DNA of 64,000 nucleotides from Dyadobacter sp. CY323 (lineage in GTDB: Bacteria; Bacteroidota; Bacteroidia; Cytophagales; Spirosomataceae): contig NZ_JAJUXH010000029.1 in the NCBI RefSeq assembly GCF_021390245.1, forward strand, positions 25,342 through 89,341. The letters are read 5' to 3'. The position numbers were made by a program, and so were the translations under genes. The notes below the pieces were generated by a model. The model did not search any database, was not told where the DNA came from, and saw only the letters and a list, made by a program, of their open reading frames with translations. Below are positions 63,890 to 64,000 of this stretch, piece by piece (the stretch's first letter is position 1; each line of letters begins with the position of its first letter).

Positions 63890-64000
63890 AGTCCTAAAAT
63901 AAGTTGACACAAATTCAACTTATTATGGGAAGTGTCTCATTATCAAGAAAGAAGCGTAGTCAGCGTGACTACAATTTAGCCTTTAAATTGTCGGTCATTA
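63885..64000 (+). mobile_element. IS3-like element, left end (runs off the window)
   Basis: The end TGTCTAGTCCTAAAATAAGT interrupts the regulator gene. It carries a promoter-like TTGACA and a 10-bp dyad (AATAAGTTGA, 63898-63907, with TCAACTTATT, 63915-63924) just before the transposase ATG. The exact terminus and target-site duplication cannot be fixed because the other end is outside. The class is inferred from the transposase start. Confidence 0.62.
63925..64000 (+). CDS. transposase OrfA of an IS3-family element, partial
   Basis: The first 25 codons (MGSVSLSRKKRSQRDYNLAF then KLSVI) are visible. A start with SRKKR and DYNLAFKLSVI is of the kind seen in IS3-family OrfA proteins, in which a KR-rich start precedes Y-x-x-x-FK and an HTH. 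The gene runs off the window. Frame and start (ATG right behind the dyad) are clear; the family call is from a short stretch. Confidence 0.55.
   Translation, partial: MGSVSLSRKKRSQRDYNLAFKLSVI

Noticed and set aside
1..64000. tRNA, rRNA, CRISPR, integrase-flanked island or defence genes
   Set aside because: None could be recognised by eye; only one insertion element end was seen, at the right edge.

Overview
The window looks like a chromosome segment of a Bacteroidota bacterium, most likely order Cytophagales and family Spirosomaceae (Dyadobacter-like). The evidence is four SusC/SusD-type features of the phylum together: three SusC/SusD pairs, proteins with C-terminal type IX secretion (T9SS) sorting domains, FecI/FecR and hybrid two-component regulators, a LuxR-type regulator with TPRs, and weak Shine-Dalgarno sites with several TTG/GTG starts. 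The genus is inferred from protein style only. No rRNA, tRNA or CRISPR array was seen.

Layout. 1-4.1 kb: a PHP-type tyrosine phosphatase (CpsB/YwqE) and a Wzi-like capsule outer-membrane protein, then a secreted DUF1080 (3-keto-disaccharide hydrolase) protein. 4.4-8.0 kb: a DEAD-box RNA helicase, then a compact run of DUF1361 membrane protein, methyltransferase and TruC-like pseudouridine synthase. 8.1-10.2 kb: two LVIVD-type beta-propeller lipoproteins and an outer-membrane barrel protein, closed by a strong terminator. 10.4-15.3 kb: a 1,636-residue M43-type metalloprotease with FN3, GEVED and Ig-like repeats and a T9SS tail.

15.6-22.8 kb is a decaying degradation locus. It holds an AraC tail remnant, an alginate-lyase remnant, one apparently intact sulfatase, one full-length sulfatase whose formylglycine motif has Arg replaced by Leu, a sulfatase head remnant with an in-frame stop, an intact AraC regulator, a secreted rhodanese, and a sulfatase with internal deletions and frameshifts.

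22.8-27.7 kb: three secreted or T9SS proteins and a TPR/LuxR regulator. 28.6-31.7 kb: two unrecognised secreted proteins. 32.1-35.1 kb: a PadR regulator with its FtsX/MacB-type permease. 35.2-37.1 kb: a broken small ORF, then an overlapping trio of ECF sigma factor, 61-residue membrane-tailed protein and Lgt. 37.1-41.5 kb: two lipoproteins, a serine beta-lactamase-family hydrolase and an AraC regulator.

41.8-55.3 kb is one nutrient-uptake locus: ECF sigma factor, FecR anti-sigma, a SusC with an STN signalling domain, SusD, a second SusC without STN, a second SusD, and a DUF1735/DUF4361-type surface lipoprotein. It contains no degradative enzyme. 55.5-64 kb is a second utilisation locus on the minus strand: hybrid two-component regulator, SusC, SusD, GH30 hydrolase. 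A terminator-like hairpin lies between SusD and GH30, and the regulator is cut at its 5' end by an IS3-like element that runs off the right edge of the window.

The strongest items for a second look are the IS-disrupted regulator, the R-to-L sulfatase motif within a row of decayed sulfatases, the enzyme-free double SusCD locus with a shared sequence motif before sigma and anti-sigma genes, and the sigma/61-aa/Lgt overlap. I did not find a clearly new defence or mobile system.
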